Assembly (NCBI RefSeq): GCF_002901995.1
Contig: NZ_PPQN01000002.1
Span: forward strand, 1-64,000
Length of the DNA stretch: 64,000 nucleotides
Source: Staphylococcus coagulans
GTDB lineage: Bacteria; Bacillota; Bacilli; Staphylococcales; Staphylococcaceae
Direction of reading: 5' to 3'
Below, in pieces: positions 30,997-41,054 of the stretch. The translations under genes and the position numbers were made by a program. The notes beneath the pieces are model-generated. The model was not told the origin of the DNA, did no database searches, and saw nothing but the letters and a program-made list of their open reading frames with translations. Each line of letters begins with the position of its first letter. The stretch's first letter is position 1.

Positions 30997-32067
30997 ATGG
31001 GCGAGCGTCGTATTATTCATATTGATATGGATTTCTTTTTTGCACAAGTGGAAGTACGTGACCATCCAAAATTACGAGGAAAGCCTGTTATTGTGGGTGG
31101 AAAAGCAAGTGGTCGGGGTGTGGTTTCTACAGCATCTTATGAAGCTAGAGCTTTTGGTGTACATTCAGCCATGCCTATGGCGAGAGCCCACCAGTTATGC
31201 CCGGACGGTTATTATGTTACGCCGAGATATGAAGTGTATCGAGAAGTTTCTCAACAAATTATGGATATATTTAAAAGTTATACAGATCAAGTGGAACCTT
31301 TGTCTTTAGATGAGGCTTTTTTAGACATTACTGATTTAGTACGACCCGACCTTCCTGCATCTCGTATCGCTCAATTTATACGGCGAGACATTTATGAGAA
31401 AACGAAGCTGACTTCAAGCGCAGGTGTCTCATATAATAAGTTTCTTGCCAAATTAGCCAGTGGGATGAATAAACCCAATGGACTCACAGTCATTGATTAT
31501 GACAATGTACATGATATTTTAATGGGGTTAGATATCGGTGATTTTCCAGGTGTAGGGAAGGCATCAAAAGTGAAGATGCAACAGCATGACATTTTTAATG
31601 GAAAAGATTTATATCAAAAATCAGAAAGAGAGCTTGTGCAACTTTTTGGAAAGAAAGGCCAACATCTTTATGAGCGTGTACGGGGGCGTGATCAGAGAAG
31701 TGTTAAATCAGAGCGGATTCGGAAAAGCGTGGGGGCAGAACGTACTTTTTCAATCGATACGAATGATGACGAAGAGATATTACAAAAAATTGAAATGCTG
31801 TGTGATAAAATTGCCGAGCGACTGGAAAAATTGAATCAAGCGGGACGAACTGTGACAGTGAAAATTAAGACGGATCGCTTTGAAAATTATTCCAAACAAC
31901 GAAGTTTAAATACACCAGTCAGAGAAGCGGAAGACATTTATCAAGTGGCTTACGAACTTTATTATGAGCTTAAAGAAGCAGATACACCGATTCGATTAAT
32001 CGGGGTCACAGTCGGTAGTTTGCAAGATGCGTTTTTTCGAAATATGACCATTTATGATTATTTATAA
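30997..32067 (+). CDS. dinB: DNA polymerase IV (Y family)
   Basis: A translesion polymerase of 356 aa. The ATG at 30997 has AGGAGGGTG upstream and gives the S. aureus length; the earlier in-frame GTG/ATG region is not needed. Catalytic acidic residues are Asp10 in IHIDMD and Asp105-Glu106 in SLDEAFLD. The palm/finger motif [18 protein letters not shown], the HhH motif [10 protein letters not shown] and the little-finger domain with [10 protein letters not shown] are all present. I saw no LexA box upstream. The gene is convergent with the exonuclease gene, and the two stop regions overlap by 6 nt. Confidence 0.97.
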   Translation: MGERRIIHIDMDFFFAQVEVRDHPKLRGKPVIVGGKASGRGVVSTASYEARAFGVHSAMPMARAHQLCPDGYYVTPRYEVYREVSQQIMDIFKSYTDQVEPLSLDEAFLDITDLVRPDLPASRIAQFIRRDIYEKTKLTSSAGVSYNKFLAKLASGMNKPNGLTVIDYDNVHDILMGLDIGDFPGVGKASKVKMQQHDIFNGKDLYQKSERELVQLFGKKGQHLYERVRGRDQRSVKSERIRKSVGAERTFSIDTNDDEEILQKIEMLCDKIAERLEKLNQAGRTVTVKIKTDRFENYSKQRSLNTPVREAEDIYQVAYELYYELKEADTPIRLIGVTVGSLQDAFFRNMTIYDYL

Positions 32068-32622
32068 TGAATCTTTATCGGTCAGTTGTTTACCGTAAAT
32101 TTGAAGCACATTTTCTAAACTCGGATAGTGTTTTAAAAGGCGATAAGTAATCATGGCACATGCTTTAGCATCATTTAAAGCGTCATGGTGACCATGAAAA
32201 TCCAATTTAAAATGTGACATCATATGTTTAAGTCCGTGTCGTTTGGAAGCAACAGTACGTTTTGATAATTGATAAGAACAAAAGTAAGTCATTGCAGGCG
32301 TTTGTATATTTGCAGCTTGAATGCTAGCATGCAATACAGACATATCAAATGCAGCATTGTGCGCGACAACAGGTAAATTATCTATAAATTGCAACATATA
32401 AGGATACACATACGCAAAATCAGGTGCATCTTGTACATCGCTTTGATGAATACCATGTATTCTAATATTTTGCGGTGAGAAGTAATCTTTCGGATTGACT
32501 AATGTGTAAAATGTTTCAGTCAGCTGATTATCAATCACTTTGACCATACCCACTGAACAAATGCTTGTTCTTTTATAATTGGCAGTTTCAAAATCGAGTG
32601 CTACAAAGGCATTACTTGCCAT
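32062..32622 (-). CDS. DnaQ-like 3'-5' exonuclease domain protein
   Basis: A 186-aa DEDD-superfamily exonuclease. The ATG at 32622 has GGAG 9 nt upstream; the longer frame has no ribosome site. Exo[11 protein letters not shown] (Asp, Glu), Exo[15 protein letters not shown] (about 85-97) and Exo[14 protein letters not shown] (about 146-156, His and Asp) are complete, so it should be active and of the DEDDh type. It resembles the proofreading epsilon domain but is separate from PolC. It converges on dinB with overlapping stop codons. The substrate is unknown; stand-alone members are proposed to act in repair or RNA turnover. Confidence 0.88.
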   Translation of the reverse strand: MASNAFVALDFETANYKRTSICSVGMVKVIDNQLTETFYTLVNPKDYFSPQNIRIHGIHQSDVQDAPDFAYVYPYMLQFIDNLPVVAHNAAFDMSVLHASIQAANIQTPAMTYFCSYQLSKRTVASKRHGLKHMMSHFKLDFHGHHDALNDAKACAMITYRLLKHYPSLENVLQIYGKQLTDKDSL

Positions 32623-32722
32623 GTCATTCAACTCCGTTAAAAAAGATATATAAATATTAACATAATCTAAGAAATCATAAAAATAATTTTCATAATGATA
32701 GATTGCATGATGAATATAAATA

Positions 32723-32766
32723 AGACATCCATCAAAACAATAGCGTAGAGATGGATGTCTCATTTA
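32723..32766 (-). terminator. Terminator of ftnA (minus strand)
   Basis: A perfect 11-bp stem AGACATCCATC (32723-32733)/GATGGATGTCT (32750-32760). On the minus strand it lies downstream of ftnA and upstream of the exonuclease gene, followed by TATTTAT, a weak U-run. Confidence 0.6.
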
Positions 32767-32850
32767 ATTTTAAAAGTTTCGCATGATAAAAATATAAATC
32801 GTTGTTTAACAGCAACCGACTTTGCTGAATATAACTGATTCTTATTTCAA

Positions 32851-33354
32851 TTATGCTTGGTCGTTAAATCGACGTGAAGCTAATTCTTTTTCGTATAGGT
32901 AAAGGGTATTTGCATCATCGCCAATACGTTTTAAATAATCGATATGCGTTTCAAACATCGCTTCTTCTTCAACTTGTTCATCTAAGAACCAGTTTAAAAA
33001 TGAAATTGTGGCATAATCTTTTTCTTCACGTGCGATTTCAGAGAGTTCATAAAAATGTTTTGTGACATGTTGTTCTTGTTTGAGTCCATCTTCAAACGTT
33101 TCAAGTATAGAATTAAAGTCAACTTTAGGTGCATTCAAGTCACTGAATACAGCTTTTTCACCACGATCATTGATGTAATCATAAATTTTTTGACCGTGAA
33201 AACGTTCTTCTTTAGCTTGTTCTATATAAAAATTTGCAAAGCCCTCATAAGAATGATAGTCACAATATGCAGCCATAGCCATATACGCATGAGCTGCAAA
33301 ATATTCATGATTCATTTGTTGATTTAAAGCATCTAGTAATTTTTGATTTAACAT
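32851..33354 (-). CDS. ftnA: Ferritin (iron storage)
   Basis: A 167-aa bacterial ferritin that oxidises and stores iron in a 24-subunit shell. The ATG at 33354 has GGGGTGA upstream. Ferroxidase ligands are in the expected places: Glu17-region [11 protein letters not shown], Glu50 and His53 in [10 protein letters not shown], Glu94-region [11 protein letters not shown], and Gln/Glu in [10 protein letters not shown]. No haem-binding Met is obvious, as expected for FtnA. In S. aureus it is controlled by PerR/Fur; I found no clear PerR box in the short divergent gap before murT. Confidence 0.95.
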   Translation of the reverse strand: MLNQKLLDALNQQMNHEYFAAHAYMAMAAYCDYHSYEGFANFYIEQAKEERFHGQKIYDYINDRGEKAVFSDLNAPKVDFNSILETFEDGLKQEQHVTKHFYELSEIAREEKDYATISFLNWFLDEQVEEEAMFETHIDYLKRIGDDANTLYLYEKELASRRFNDQA

Positions 33355-33548
33355 AAAAGTCACCCCATTGTAAGATTGTGCCCCACAGACATTTTACCTT
33401 TTTTAACCCATTGATGCAAAAATGCAATTCGAGTGGGTGACGATAAATATATCCTAAAAATAGGGACGTTAATCTTCATCGTTTAATTTATTTTGTAAAA
33501 TCGCGCGTCATGGTATAATGTTTTAAGTAAATTGGAGGAGAAAGTGCT

Positions 33549-34868
33549 ATGAGACAATGGACAGCAATTCATATGGCAAAACTTGCCAGAAAAGCAAGTC
33601 GTGCAACAGGCCGAAAAGGGACAGATTTGCCAGGTCAAGTTGCGAGAAAAATTGATAAAGATATTTTACGTAAATTAGCAGGTCGTGTTGATGAAGTTGT
33701 ATTTGTGAGTGGCACAAATGGTAAAACGACGACCTCTAATTTAATCGGTCATACATTAAGAGCGAATAACATTGAAATTATTCACAATAATGAAGGAGCA
33801 AACATGGCAGCTGGCATCACTTCAGCTTTCATTGTTCAATCTTCAAATCAAACAAAAATTGCAATTATAGAGATTGACGAAGGTTCAATACCTCGTGTTT
33901 TAAAGGAAATGACGCCAACGAAAATGGTTTTTACTAATTTTTTCAGAGATCAAATGGATCGTTTTGGAGAAATTGACATTATGGTGAACGGTATTATTTC
34001 AGCGATTCAAGGTAAAGGTATTCATCTGTTATTAAATGCAGATGACCCGTTCGTCAGTCGCTTGAAAATTGCGAGTGATCACGTCACTTATTACGGAATG
34101 AAAGCGCATGCGTATACGTTTGAACAGTCTACGATGAATGAAAGTCGTTACTGTCCGAATTGTGGGGCGCTTTTAAACTATTCCCATATTCATTATAATC
34201 AGTTGGGTCATTATACATGTCGATGCGGTTTCAATCGCCAAACCCCAAAATACGAAGTGAAATCATTTGCAATTGATCCTTTTATTAAAATGAATGTCAA
34301 TGATGCGACATTTGATATGAAAATAGCTGGGGATTTTAACGCGTATAATGCGTTAGCGGCCTATACAGTTTTAAAAGAGCTTGGTTTAGATAATGAAGCT
34401 ATTAAAAAAGGTTTTGAAACATATACGTCTGATAATGGTCGAATGCAGTATTTCGAAAGAGGTACAAAAAAAGCGCTCATTAATTTAGCTAAAAACCCTG
34501 CAGGTATGAATGCTTCCATTGCGATGGGAGAGAAATTAAATGAATCTAAAGTATATGTAATCAGTTTAAATGATTTTGCGGCAGATGGTAAAGATACATC
34601 ATGGATTTATGACGCCGATTTTGAAAAGTTAAGCGAGCAAGAAATTGAAGCGATTATTGTGACAGGGGCAAGAGCGGAAGAATTACAATTACGCTTAAAA
34701 ATTGCGGAAGTAAATGTTCCAATTATTCTTGAAAAAGATATCTATAAAGCTACAGCAATGACTATGAATTATGATAGTTTTACAGTTGCGATTCCAAACT
34801 ACACGTCTTTAGCACCAATGCTTGAACAATTAAATCGCTCGTTTGAGGAGGATGAGCCTAATGCATGA
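33549..34868 (+). CDS. murT: Lipid II amidotransferase subunit MurT (Mur ligase-like)
   Basis: With GatD it amidates the D-Glu of lipid II to isoglutamine, needed for cross-linking and beta-lactam resistance in staphylococci. The 439-aa protein has the Mur ligase central domain with the P-loop [12 protein letters not shown] (about 53-64), a zinc-ribbon insertion with four cysteines (CPNCG and CRCG, about 201-226), and the C-terminal DUF1727 domain. GGAGGAG precedes the ATG. A TATAAT at 33514-33519 is the likely -10. Its end overlaps gatD by 8 nt. Confidence 0.97.
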   Translation: MRQWTAIHMAKLARKASRATGRKGTDLPGQVARKIDKDILRKLAGRVDEVVFVSGTNGKTTTSNLIGHTLRANNIEIIHNNEGANMAAGITSAFIVQSSNQTKIAIIEIDEGSIPRVLKEMTPTKMVFTNFFRDQMDRFGEIDIMVNGIISAIQGKGIHLLLNADDPFVSRLKIASDHVTYYGMKAHAYTFEQSTMNESRYCPNCGALLNYSHIHYNQLGHYTCRCGFNRQTPKYEVKSFAIDPFIKMNVNDATFDMKIAGDFNAYNALAAYTVLKELGLDNEAIKKGFETYTSDNGRMQYFERGTKKALINLAKNPAGMNASIAMGEKLNESKVYVISLNDFAADGKDTSWIYDADFEKLSEQEIEAIIVTGARAEELQLRLKIAEVNVPIILEKDIYKATAMTMNYDSFTVAIPNYTSLAPMLEQLNRSFEEDEPNA

Positions 34869-35583
34869 GTTAACGGTTTATCATTTTATGCCAGATAAAT
34901 TAAATTTATATAGTGATATTGGTAATATTATGGCGCTCAAATATCGAGCAAAACAAAGAAATATTCAACTTCATGTCGTAGATATCAACGATACAAGTGA
35001 TATTGATTTATCAAAAGCGGACCTGTTTTTTATCGGAGGTGGCAGTGACCGAGAACAAAGCTTAGCGACTGAGTCATTGCGTAAAATAAAAACAGAGTTG
35101 AAGACAGCCATTGAAGATGGAATGCCAGGATTGACAGTTTGTGGTGGATATCAATTTTTAGGAGAAAAATATATTACACCAAGCGGTGAAGTACTCGAAG
35201 GTTTACACATTCTTGATTTTTATACAGAGGCGAATCAAGAGCGATTGACAGGGGACATTGTAATCGAAAGTGAGACTTTTGGTACGATTGTAGGTTTTGA
35301 AAATCATGGTGGACGGACGTATCATCAATATGATGCGCTAGGGACTGTGACCTATGGTTATGGTAATAATGATACAGATAAAAAAGAAGGTCTACATTAT
35401 AAAAATTTGTTAGGAACCTATTTACATGGTCCAATTTTACCAAAAAACCATGAAATGACGGACTATTTATTGAAAGCTGCTGCAGAACGAAAAGGTATTC
35501 CGTTTGAACCCCTTCATATTGATAATGCTGAAGAAGAACAAGCTAAACAAGTATTAATTGACCGTACACGAAAACAAAAATAA
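34861..35583 (+). CDS. gatD: Lipid II glutaminyl amidotransferase subunit GatD
   Basis: The class I-like glutaminase subunit that supplies ammonia to MurT. The ATG at 34861 sits inside the last codons of murT, with GAGGAGG upstream, giving 240 aa. The nucleophile is Cys94 in VCGGYQFLG and the catalytic His is His189 in [10 protein letters not shown], the same positions as in S. aureus GatD. The [10 protein letters not shown] segment and Arg of the substrate site are present. The 8-nt overlap with murT implies coupled synthesis. Confidence 0.97.
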   Translation: MHELTVYHFMPDKLNLYSDIGNIMALKYRAKQRNIQLHVVDINDTSDIDLSKADLFFIGGGSDREQSLATESLRKIKTELKTAIEDGMPGLTVCGGYQFLGEKYITPSGEVLEGLHILDFYTEANQERLTGDIVIESETFGTIVGFENHGGRTYHQYDALGTVTYGYGNNDTDKKEGLHYKNLLGTYLHGPILPKNHEMTDYLLKAAAERKGIPFEPLHIDNAEEEQAKQVLIDRTRKQK

Positions 35584-35591
35584 GATTGATA

Positions 35592-35650
35592 AACAATAAA
35601 AGCGTGGGATAAGAACTTTCTGAGTTCTACTATCTCACGCTTTTATTGTT
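35592..35650. terminator. Bidirectional terminator gatD/ArAE gene
   Basis: AACAATAAAAGCGTG pairs with CACGCTTTTATTGTT, with an inner GATA-AACT/AGTT-TATC stem. It serves the convergent murT-gatD and ArAE genes. Confidence 0.85.
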
Positions 35651-35676
35651 AGACTATCTAACGTTTGTTGTCTTAG

Positions 35677-36675
35677 TTATTTTACCCTGTATCTCAAAAG
35701 AAGAAGACGATATATCAACAATATCTCATAAATGGTATGACTTTTAACTTGGTTTTGATCAAAGTCATTTAAACTTTTAACTGAATTTTTAAGTGTTGTA
35801 GCCGCCTTTCTTTCTGGCATAAACGTTCCGCATTTGAAAATTTGATCAATGCGTTGAGAAATTGAAATAATAGCGATTTTTTCATCATGACTAAATAACA
35901 TCATCGCATCTTTTGGTAAATAGATGATGTTGGATAAATGGGTAATCATTAGTCGATTTTCATGTGCCCGGTTGGTTAATTTACGAAGACGCAACCATTC
36001 TTCAGAGTGATTTCTTTCTTTATGATATTTCAATTCATCACGTTGATAACCTAAAAGTTCTTCAATACGGGTGTTTAACACATGAAGTGCTTCGACTGCT
36101 TTATCACTTTTATCGGATTGAAATAAACCTAACATAAGTTCCTTCATCCGTTCATCAAATAAATGATATATTTCTCTTTCAGATTTTTCGATTAAGGCAT
36201 CAATTTGATTGTAATATTTGGGAGGCATAATCACAAAGTTGACCAATCCAGCCGTGACTAAGCCTATAATTGCAGTAAGTAAGCGAGAGAAAAAGTTGAA
36301 TGTATAATTGTCGTGAATATCTGGAATCATCGCTAATGCGGTTAAAGTGGCAACGGTAATTCCCACATGTAAATTAAATCTGATACATAATAAAATAGTA
36401 AGTGTCGCAGTTAATCCATATGTAAATGCGGAATCATCGCCCAAAAAATAAGTACAGACGACAGCGATAAATGCGCCCATTACTGTGGCTGGAAGCCTCT
36501 TATAGCCTTTTCGAATGGAAGCCTTAACGGTGGGTTCTATTGTCACAACTGCTGATAAAATAGCGAAAATGGGGTTAAGATTCAGTGATAAGCAAAACAA
36601 TGCAGTTAAAAAAGTGGCTAAGCCGGTTTTAAGTGTGCGGGCACCTACTAAATTTTTGTACCATTTATCCTTCAT
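35677..36675 (-). CDS. Aromatic acid exporter (ArAE/DUF939) family membrane protein
   Basis: A 332-aa protein. The N-terminal half (about 8-160) has five or six hydrophobic segments including the family-typical TLKTGLATFL and ILSAVVTIEPTVKASIRKGYKRLPAT; the C-terminal half is cytoplasmic, helical and charged. This is the FUSC/ArAE_1 layout proposed to export aromatic carboxylates. The substrate is unknown. A second family member lies at 61204-62298 in this window; they share the LKTG and the T/QPSVxxxxxKG-type loop but are clearly diverged. It is divergent from map across about 100 nt. Confidence 0.85.
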   Translation of the reverse strand: MKDKWYKNLVGARTLKTGLATFLTALFCLSLNLNPIFAILSAVVTIEPTVKASIRKGYKRLPATVMGAFIAVVCTYFLGDDSAFTYGLTATLTILLCIRFNLHVGITVATLTALAMIPDIHDNYTFNFFSRLLTAIIGLVTAGLVNFVIMPPKYYNQIDALIEKSEREIYHLFDERMKELMLGLFQSDKSDKAVEALHVLNTRIEELLGYQRDELKYHKERNHSEEWLRLRKLTNRAHENRLMITHLSNIIYLPKDAMMLFSHDEKIAIISISQRIDQIFKCGTFMPERKAATTLKNSVKSLNDFDQNQVKSHTIYEILLIYRLLLLRYRVK

Positions 36676-36748
36676 AATTCAAAATCTCCTGTTCCATAGT
36701 TCATTATTAGTATATCAAAAATTTTTTGTTATAATAAGGACTGTATAA

Positions 36749-37534
<786 letters not shown>

Positions 37535-37538
37535 ATTG

Positions 37539-37550
37539 AGACTTAAGTCT
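37539..37550. promoter_or_regulatory. Candidate VraR operator upstream of vraU
   Basis: A perfect 12-bp palindrome AGACTTAAGTCT contains ACT-N2-AGT, which fits the ACT(N)nAGT form reported for S. aureus VraR sites as I recall it. It lies about 50 nt upstream of the TATAAT at 37599-37604 and 93 nt before vraU, a suitable place for autoregulation. Confidence 0.5.
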
Positions 37551-37557
37551 TAAATAG

Positions 37558-37600
37558 AAATGGTTCTGTAGCCTATTCCTTAAGGCGCAGGACCATTTTA
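37558..37600 (+). terminator. Intrinsic terminator of map, abutting the vra promoter
   Basis: The stem AAATGGTTCTG/CAGGACCATTT (with one G-U pair) encloses an inner GCCT/AGGC, followed by TTATAAT. The tail overlaps a TATAAT (37599-37604) that is the only evident -10 element before vraU. Confidence 0.7.
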
Positions 37601-37631
37601 TAATAGGGGTAACATATGAGGTGATTTGATT

Positions 37632-38021
37632 ATGGTACAACTATTAAGAGCCTATTTTGAAAGATTTTTTTATGAACTTTATCATCAAGTATTCAATCAA
37701 TATTTAAACCACTTAGATTTGAAAATACATGATATCGACCAAGCTTTGTATTATATGCAACATAAAAAAGTACAGTTACAGTTGATGATTGACAGAAGAA
37801 CAATTGAATTAGAAAATAAATATATCGATCTGATGGATCAACATCATATTCATTGTGCAAAAAATATTTATGGCGTTGATATTAATACAATTAAAGATGA
37901 TTTGAACGAAATTGAAAAAGAGTATGCGCAATTAGAAGCATTTTACCAACAGTTGAATGAAGATAAAGATTACGTAAAGAGGGAATGCGATTTACTTCAA
38001 TTATTGTTACGTGCATACTAG
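37632..38021 (+). CDS. vraU: VraU, first gene of the cell-wall stress operon
   Basis: A 129-aa soluble, mostly helical protein of unknown function. Called by position: it precedes vraT-vraS-vraR exactly as in the S. aureus vraUTSR operon. The ATG at 37632 has GAGGTGAT upstream. The sequence is rich in Tyr, His and Gln; residues about 65-125 have a coiled-coil-like heptad pattern (DDLNEIEKEYAQLEAFYQQLNED). Its role in the stress response is not established; in S. aureus it is reported as dispensable compared with vraTSR. Confidence 0.85.
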   Translation: MVQLLRAYFERFFYELYHQVFNQYLNHLDLKIHDIDQALYYMQHKKVQLQLMIDRRTIELENKYIDLMDQHHIHCAKNIYGVDINTIKDDLNEIEKEYAQLEAFYQQLNEDKDYVKRECDLLQLLLRAY

Positions 38022-38033
38022 AAAGGTGGAAAT

Positions 38034-38735
38034 ATGACACAAAAATATATTTCGACCGAGTTGCTCATTATATTTACTGCTCTTATGATTATAGCCAATT
38101 TTTACTATATCTTTTTTGAAAAAATCGGCTTTTTATTCGTGTTATTACTCGGTAGTATTTTAATGTATGTCGGTTATATTTATTTTCATAAAGTGCGTGG
38201 ATTGCTCTGTTTTTGGATTGGGACGTTAATGATTTTATTTACATTACTATCCAATAAATACACGCTGATTATTTTATTTATTTTTATTATCATCGTAGCG
38301 GTACGTTATATTATTTATAAACGTAAACCTTTAGAAATATTATCTACGGATGATACGACTGAAAAACATAGTTTTATTAAACAAAAATGGTTTGGTGACC
38401 AAAAAACACCAGTTTATGTGTATAAATGGGAAGATTTGCAAATTCAACATGGCATGGGTGATATTGTAATAGACATGACGAAAGCGGCCAATTTGAAGAT
38501 GCAAAACCATGTTGTCATTCGTCATATTGTAGGTAAAGTACAAGTCATTGTACCTTTAAATTATAATGTAAAGTTAAATGTTTCTGCATTTTATGGTAAA
38601 GTGACGCTCGACCGTCAACAATGTAAAATCGAAAATGACAACATTCAGTTAACCTCACAACATAAAGCTGAAAATTATACCGTTAATATTTTCGTCTCAA
38701 CATTTATAGGTGATGTTGAGGTGGTTTATCGATGA
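38034..38735 (+). CDS. vraT: VraT (YvqF/LiaF family), regulator of VraSR
   Basis: A 233-aa membrane protein of the LiaF family. Four hydrophobic helices (about 7-26, 30-48, 55-70, 74-92) precede a soluble C-terminal beta-rich domain (about 120-233, DUF2154/LiaF-type) with [19 protein letters not shown] and a final [10 protein letters not shown]. It works with VraS in sensing cell-wall inhibitors. It starts 12 nt after vraU and its stop overlaps the vraS start by 4 nt (ATGA). Confidence 0.92.
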   Translation: MTQKYISTELLIIFTALMIIANFYYIFFEKIGFLFVLLLGSILMYVGYIYFHKVRGLLCFWIGTLMILFTLLSNKYTLIILFIFIIIVAVRYIIYKRKPLEILSTDDTTEKHSFIKQKWFGDQKTPVYVYKWEDLQIQHGMGDIVIDMTKAANLKMQNHVVIRHIVGKVQVIVPLNYNVKLNVSAFYGKVTLDRQQCKIENDNIQLTSQHKAENYTVNIFVSTFIGDVEVVYR

Positions 38736-39775
38736 ACCATTACGTTCGTGCCATAGGCTCAATGTTGATTTTAGTCTACAGTATGTTTACTGCTTTTTTC
38801 TTTATTGATAAAGTTTTTACTAATATCATTTATTTTCAAGGTATGTTTTATACCCAGATTTTTGGGATTCCCGTATTTATCTTTTTAAATTTAATTGTTA
38901 TCTTTCTCTGTATTATTGTGGGTAGCGTACTTGCCTATAAAATCAATCAACAAAATGATTGGTTGAAGCAACAAATTGAACGTGCATTTGAAGGGGAAAC
39001 AGTAGGTATAAATGACCAACATATCGAATTATATAATGAGACGATTGAACTGTATCAGGCCCTTGTTCCTTTAAATCAAGAACTTCATAAAATGCGTATT
39101 AAAACTCAAAATTTAACGAACGAATCTTATAATATGAACGATTTGAAAGTGAAAAAAATTATTGAAGATGAGAGACAGCGGTTGGCTAGGGAATTACACG
39201 ATAGTGTATCCCAACAACTCTTTGCGGCAAGTATGATGTTATCCGCGATTAAAGAAACGGAGTTAACTCCACCGCTAGATCAGCAAATTCCAACTTTAGA
39301 AAAAATGGTTCAAGATTCTCAGTTGGAGATGCGGGCGTTATTGTTACATTTGAGACCGATAGGACTTAAAGACCGCTCGTTAGGTGAAGGTATTAAATCA
39401 TTAGTTACAGATCTACAAAGAAAAGTTCCAATGAAAGTTGTACAAGAAATTGACGAATTTGAAGTGCCTAAAGGGATAGAAGACCACTTATTTCGAATCA
39501 CTCAAGAAGCAATCTCTAATACATTACGTCATGCTAAAGGAAAACAAGTTACTGTCGAATTGCTCAATCGTGAAGACTATTTATTACTGCGTATTCAAGA
39601 TGACGGTATCGGTTTTAATGTAGATGACAAATTAGAGCAAAGCTATGGACTTAAAAATATGCGTGAACGTGCAATAGAAATCGGGGCAACATTTCATATC
39701 GTTTCATTGCCAGACGCTGGGACGAGAATAGAAGTAAAGGCACCACTTGATAAGGAGGTACATAATGACAATTAA
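38732..39775 (+). CDS. vraS: Sensor histidine kinase VraS
   Basis: The cell-wall-damage sensor kinase. The 347-aa protein has two membrane helices (about 8-30 and 43-70) with almost no extracellular loop, typical of intramembrane-sensing kinases. The HisKA_3 dimerisation domain carries His156 in [10 protein letters not shown], and the HATPase domain has the N box [14 protein letters not shown] and G box DDGIGFN. It phosphorylates VraR. It overlaps vraT by 4 nt and vraR by 11 nt. Confidence 0.97.
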   Translation: MNHYVRAIGSMLILVYSMFTAFFFIDKVFTNIIYFQGMFYTQIFGIPVFIFLNLIVIFLCIIVGSVLAYKINQQNDWLKQQIERAFEGETVGINDQHIELYNETIELYQALVPLNQELHKMRIKTQNLTNESYNMNDLKVKKIIEDERQRLARELHDSVSQQLFAASMMLSAIKETELTPPLDQQIPTLEKMVQDSQLEMRALLLHLRPIGLKDRSLGEGIKSLVTDLQRKVPMKVVQEIDEFEVPKGIEDHLFRITQEAISNTLRHAKGKQVTVELLNREDYLLLRIQDDGIGFNVDDKLEQSYGLKNMRERAIEIGATFHIVSLPDAGTRIEVKAPLDKEVHNDN

Positions 39776-40394
39776 AGTGTTATTTGTAGATGATCATGAA
39801 ATGGTTAGAATTGGAATATCTAGCTATTTATCCACGCAACCGGATATTGAAGTTGTAGGGGAAGGAGCTTCAGGGAATGAGGCTATTCAAAAAGCACATG
39901 AACTTCACCCAGATTTAATTTTAATGGACCTTGTGATGACAGACATGGATGGTGTTGAAGCGACAACACAAATCAAAAAAGATTTACCACACATTAAAGT
40001 GGTCATGCTCACAAGTTATATTGAGGATAAAGAAGTCTATCGTGCCCTAGATGCAGGTGTCGATAGTTATATTCTTAAAACGACAAGTGCAAGTGATATT
40101 GCGGAAGCGATACGAAAAACGAGTCAAGGCGAGTCTGTATTTGAAGCAGAAGTACTTGTGAAAATGCGAAATCGTATGAAACAAAGAGCGGAATTATATG
40201 AGTTATTGACTGAGCGTGAAATGGAAATACTATTATTGATATCAAAAGGATATTCAAACCAAGAAATCGCAAGCGCTTCTCATATTACGATTAAAACAGT
40301 GAAAACGCACGTGAGTAATATTTTAAGTAAATTAGAAGTACAAGATCGCACGCAAGCAGTGATTTATGCTTTTCAACATGGATTAATTGAATAA
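39765..40394 (+). CDS. vraR: Response regulator VraR
   Basis: An NarL/LuxR-type response regulator of 209 aa, the same length as S. aureus VraR. The receiver domain has the acidic pair Asp9-Asp10, phosphorylation site Asp55 in LILMDLVM, Thr in VVMLTSY and Lys in YILKTT. The C-terminal LuxR HTH spans about 143-205 ([22 protein letters not shown] ... [12 protein letters not shown]). The start is chosen by TAAGGAGG upstream. It activates cell-wall synthesis and its own operon; a candidate site lies before vraU. Confidence 0.97.
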   Translation: MTIKVLFVDDHEMVRIGISSYLSTQPDIEVVGEGASGNEAIQKAHELHPDLILMDLVMTDMDGVEATTQIKKDLPHIKVVMLTSYIEDKEVYRALDAGVDSYILKTTSASDIAEAIRKTSQGESVFEAEVLVKMRNRMKQRAELYELLTEREMEILLLISKGYSNQEIASASHITIKTVKTHVSNILSKLEVQDRTQAVIYAFQHGLIE

Positions 40395-40399
40395 TATAG

Positions 40400-40440
40400 A
40401 AAGCGGGACAGAAATCGTTTTGACTTCTGTCCCGCTTGTT
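40400..40440. repeat. Hairpin terminator of the vra operon (dispersed repeat family)
   Basis: AAGCGGGACAGAA pairs perfectly with TTCTGTCCCGCTT, followed by GTTTAA. It separates convergent vraR and the carbonic anhydrase gene and resembles the hairpin at 50823 (GGGACA-GAAATC core). Confidence 0.8.
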
Positions 40441-40448
40441 TAAAAACA

Positions 40449-41021
40449 TTAGATTGAATTTTTTCCGTAACCATCATGGACAAGATCTAACGCACCAGTG
40501 TGCGGATCAATGACTAATCCATGAACAGGTACCTTCTTGTCAAATAGGGGGTGAGAATAAATCATTTGTATATTCTTTTTAACATTTTCATAAACGTCAT
40601 CAAAGCCTTTTAAAAAGTTAGGAACATCAATGCCAGAGTGCTCTAATATATCAAACGTCTTTTGATCGACACCCCGTTGTTCCATTGTTTTCATAACAGT
40701 GTCGACATCAATATTCCCCATACCACAATCTTTATGCCCCATAATAATAATTTCTTCAGCACCCAGTGCATAAATACCAACAAGTAAACTACGCATCGTT
40801 GAACCATAAGGATGACTAATTGTAGCACCAGCATTTTTAACGACTTTTAAATCACCGTTTGTAAAACCAAGTGCTTTTGTTGATAAATCTTGTAATCGTG
40901 TATCCATACAAGTCAGCAATACAGCCTTTTTAGATGGTGTTTTACTTGTACTATATTGTTCATAAGCTTTGCTTGCCACAAAGTCTTTATTGTATTTTAA
41001 AATTTGATCTAATAATGTCAC
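40449..41021 (-). CDS. Beta-class carbonic anhydrase
   Basis: Interconverts CO2 and bicarbonate, supporting carboxylation and pH balance. The GTG at 41021 follows GGAGG at 8 nt and gives 190 aa; the upstream TTG would place the start inside the ribosome site. Zinc ligands Cys38, His96 and Cys99 and the catalytic dyad Asp40-Arg42 (CMDTR) are all present, with the GHKDCGM and GLVIDPHTGAL motifs. It is a type II-like, shorter beta enzyme. It is convergent with vraR and probably independent of brkB upstream. Confidence 0.92.
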   Translation of the reverse strand: MTLLDQILKYNKDFVASKAYEQYSTSKTPSKKAVLLTCMDTRLQDLSTKALGFTNGDLKVVKNAGATISHPYGSTMRSLLVGIYALGAEEIIIMGHKDCGMGNIDVDTVMKTMEQRGVDQKTFDILEHSGIDVPNFLKGFDDVYENVKKNIQMIYSHPLFDKKVPVHGLVIDPHTGALDLVHDGYGKNSI

Positions 41022-41054
41022 CCTAAGCGCCTCCAATGTGTTTCAAATCCAGTC

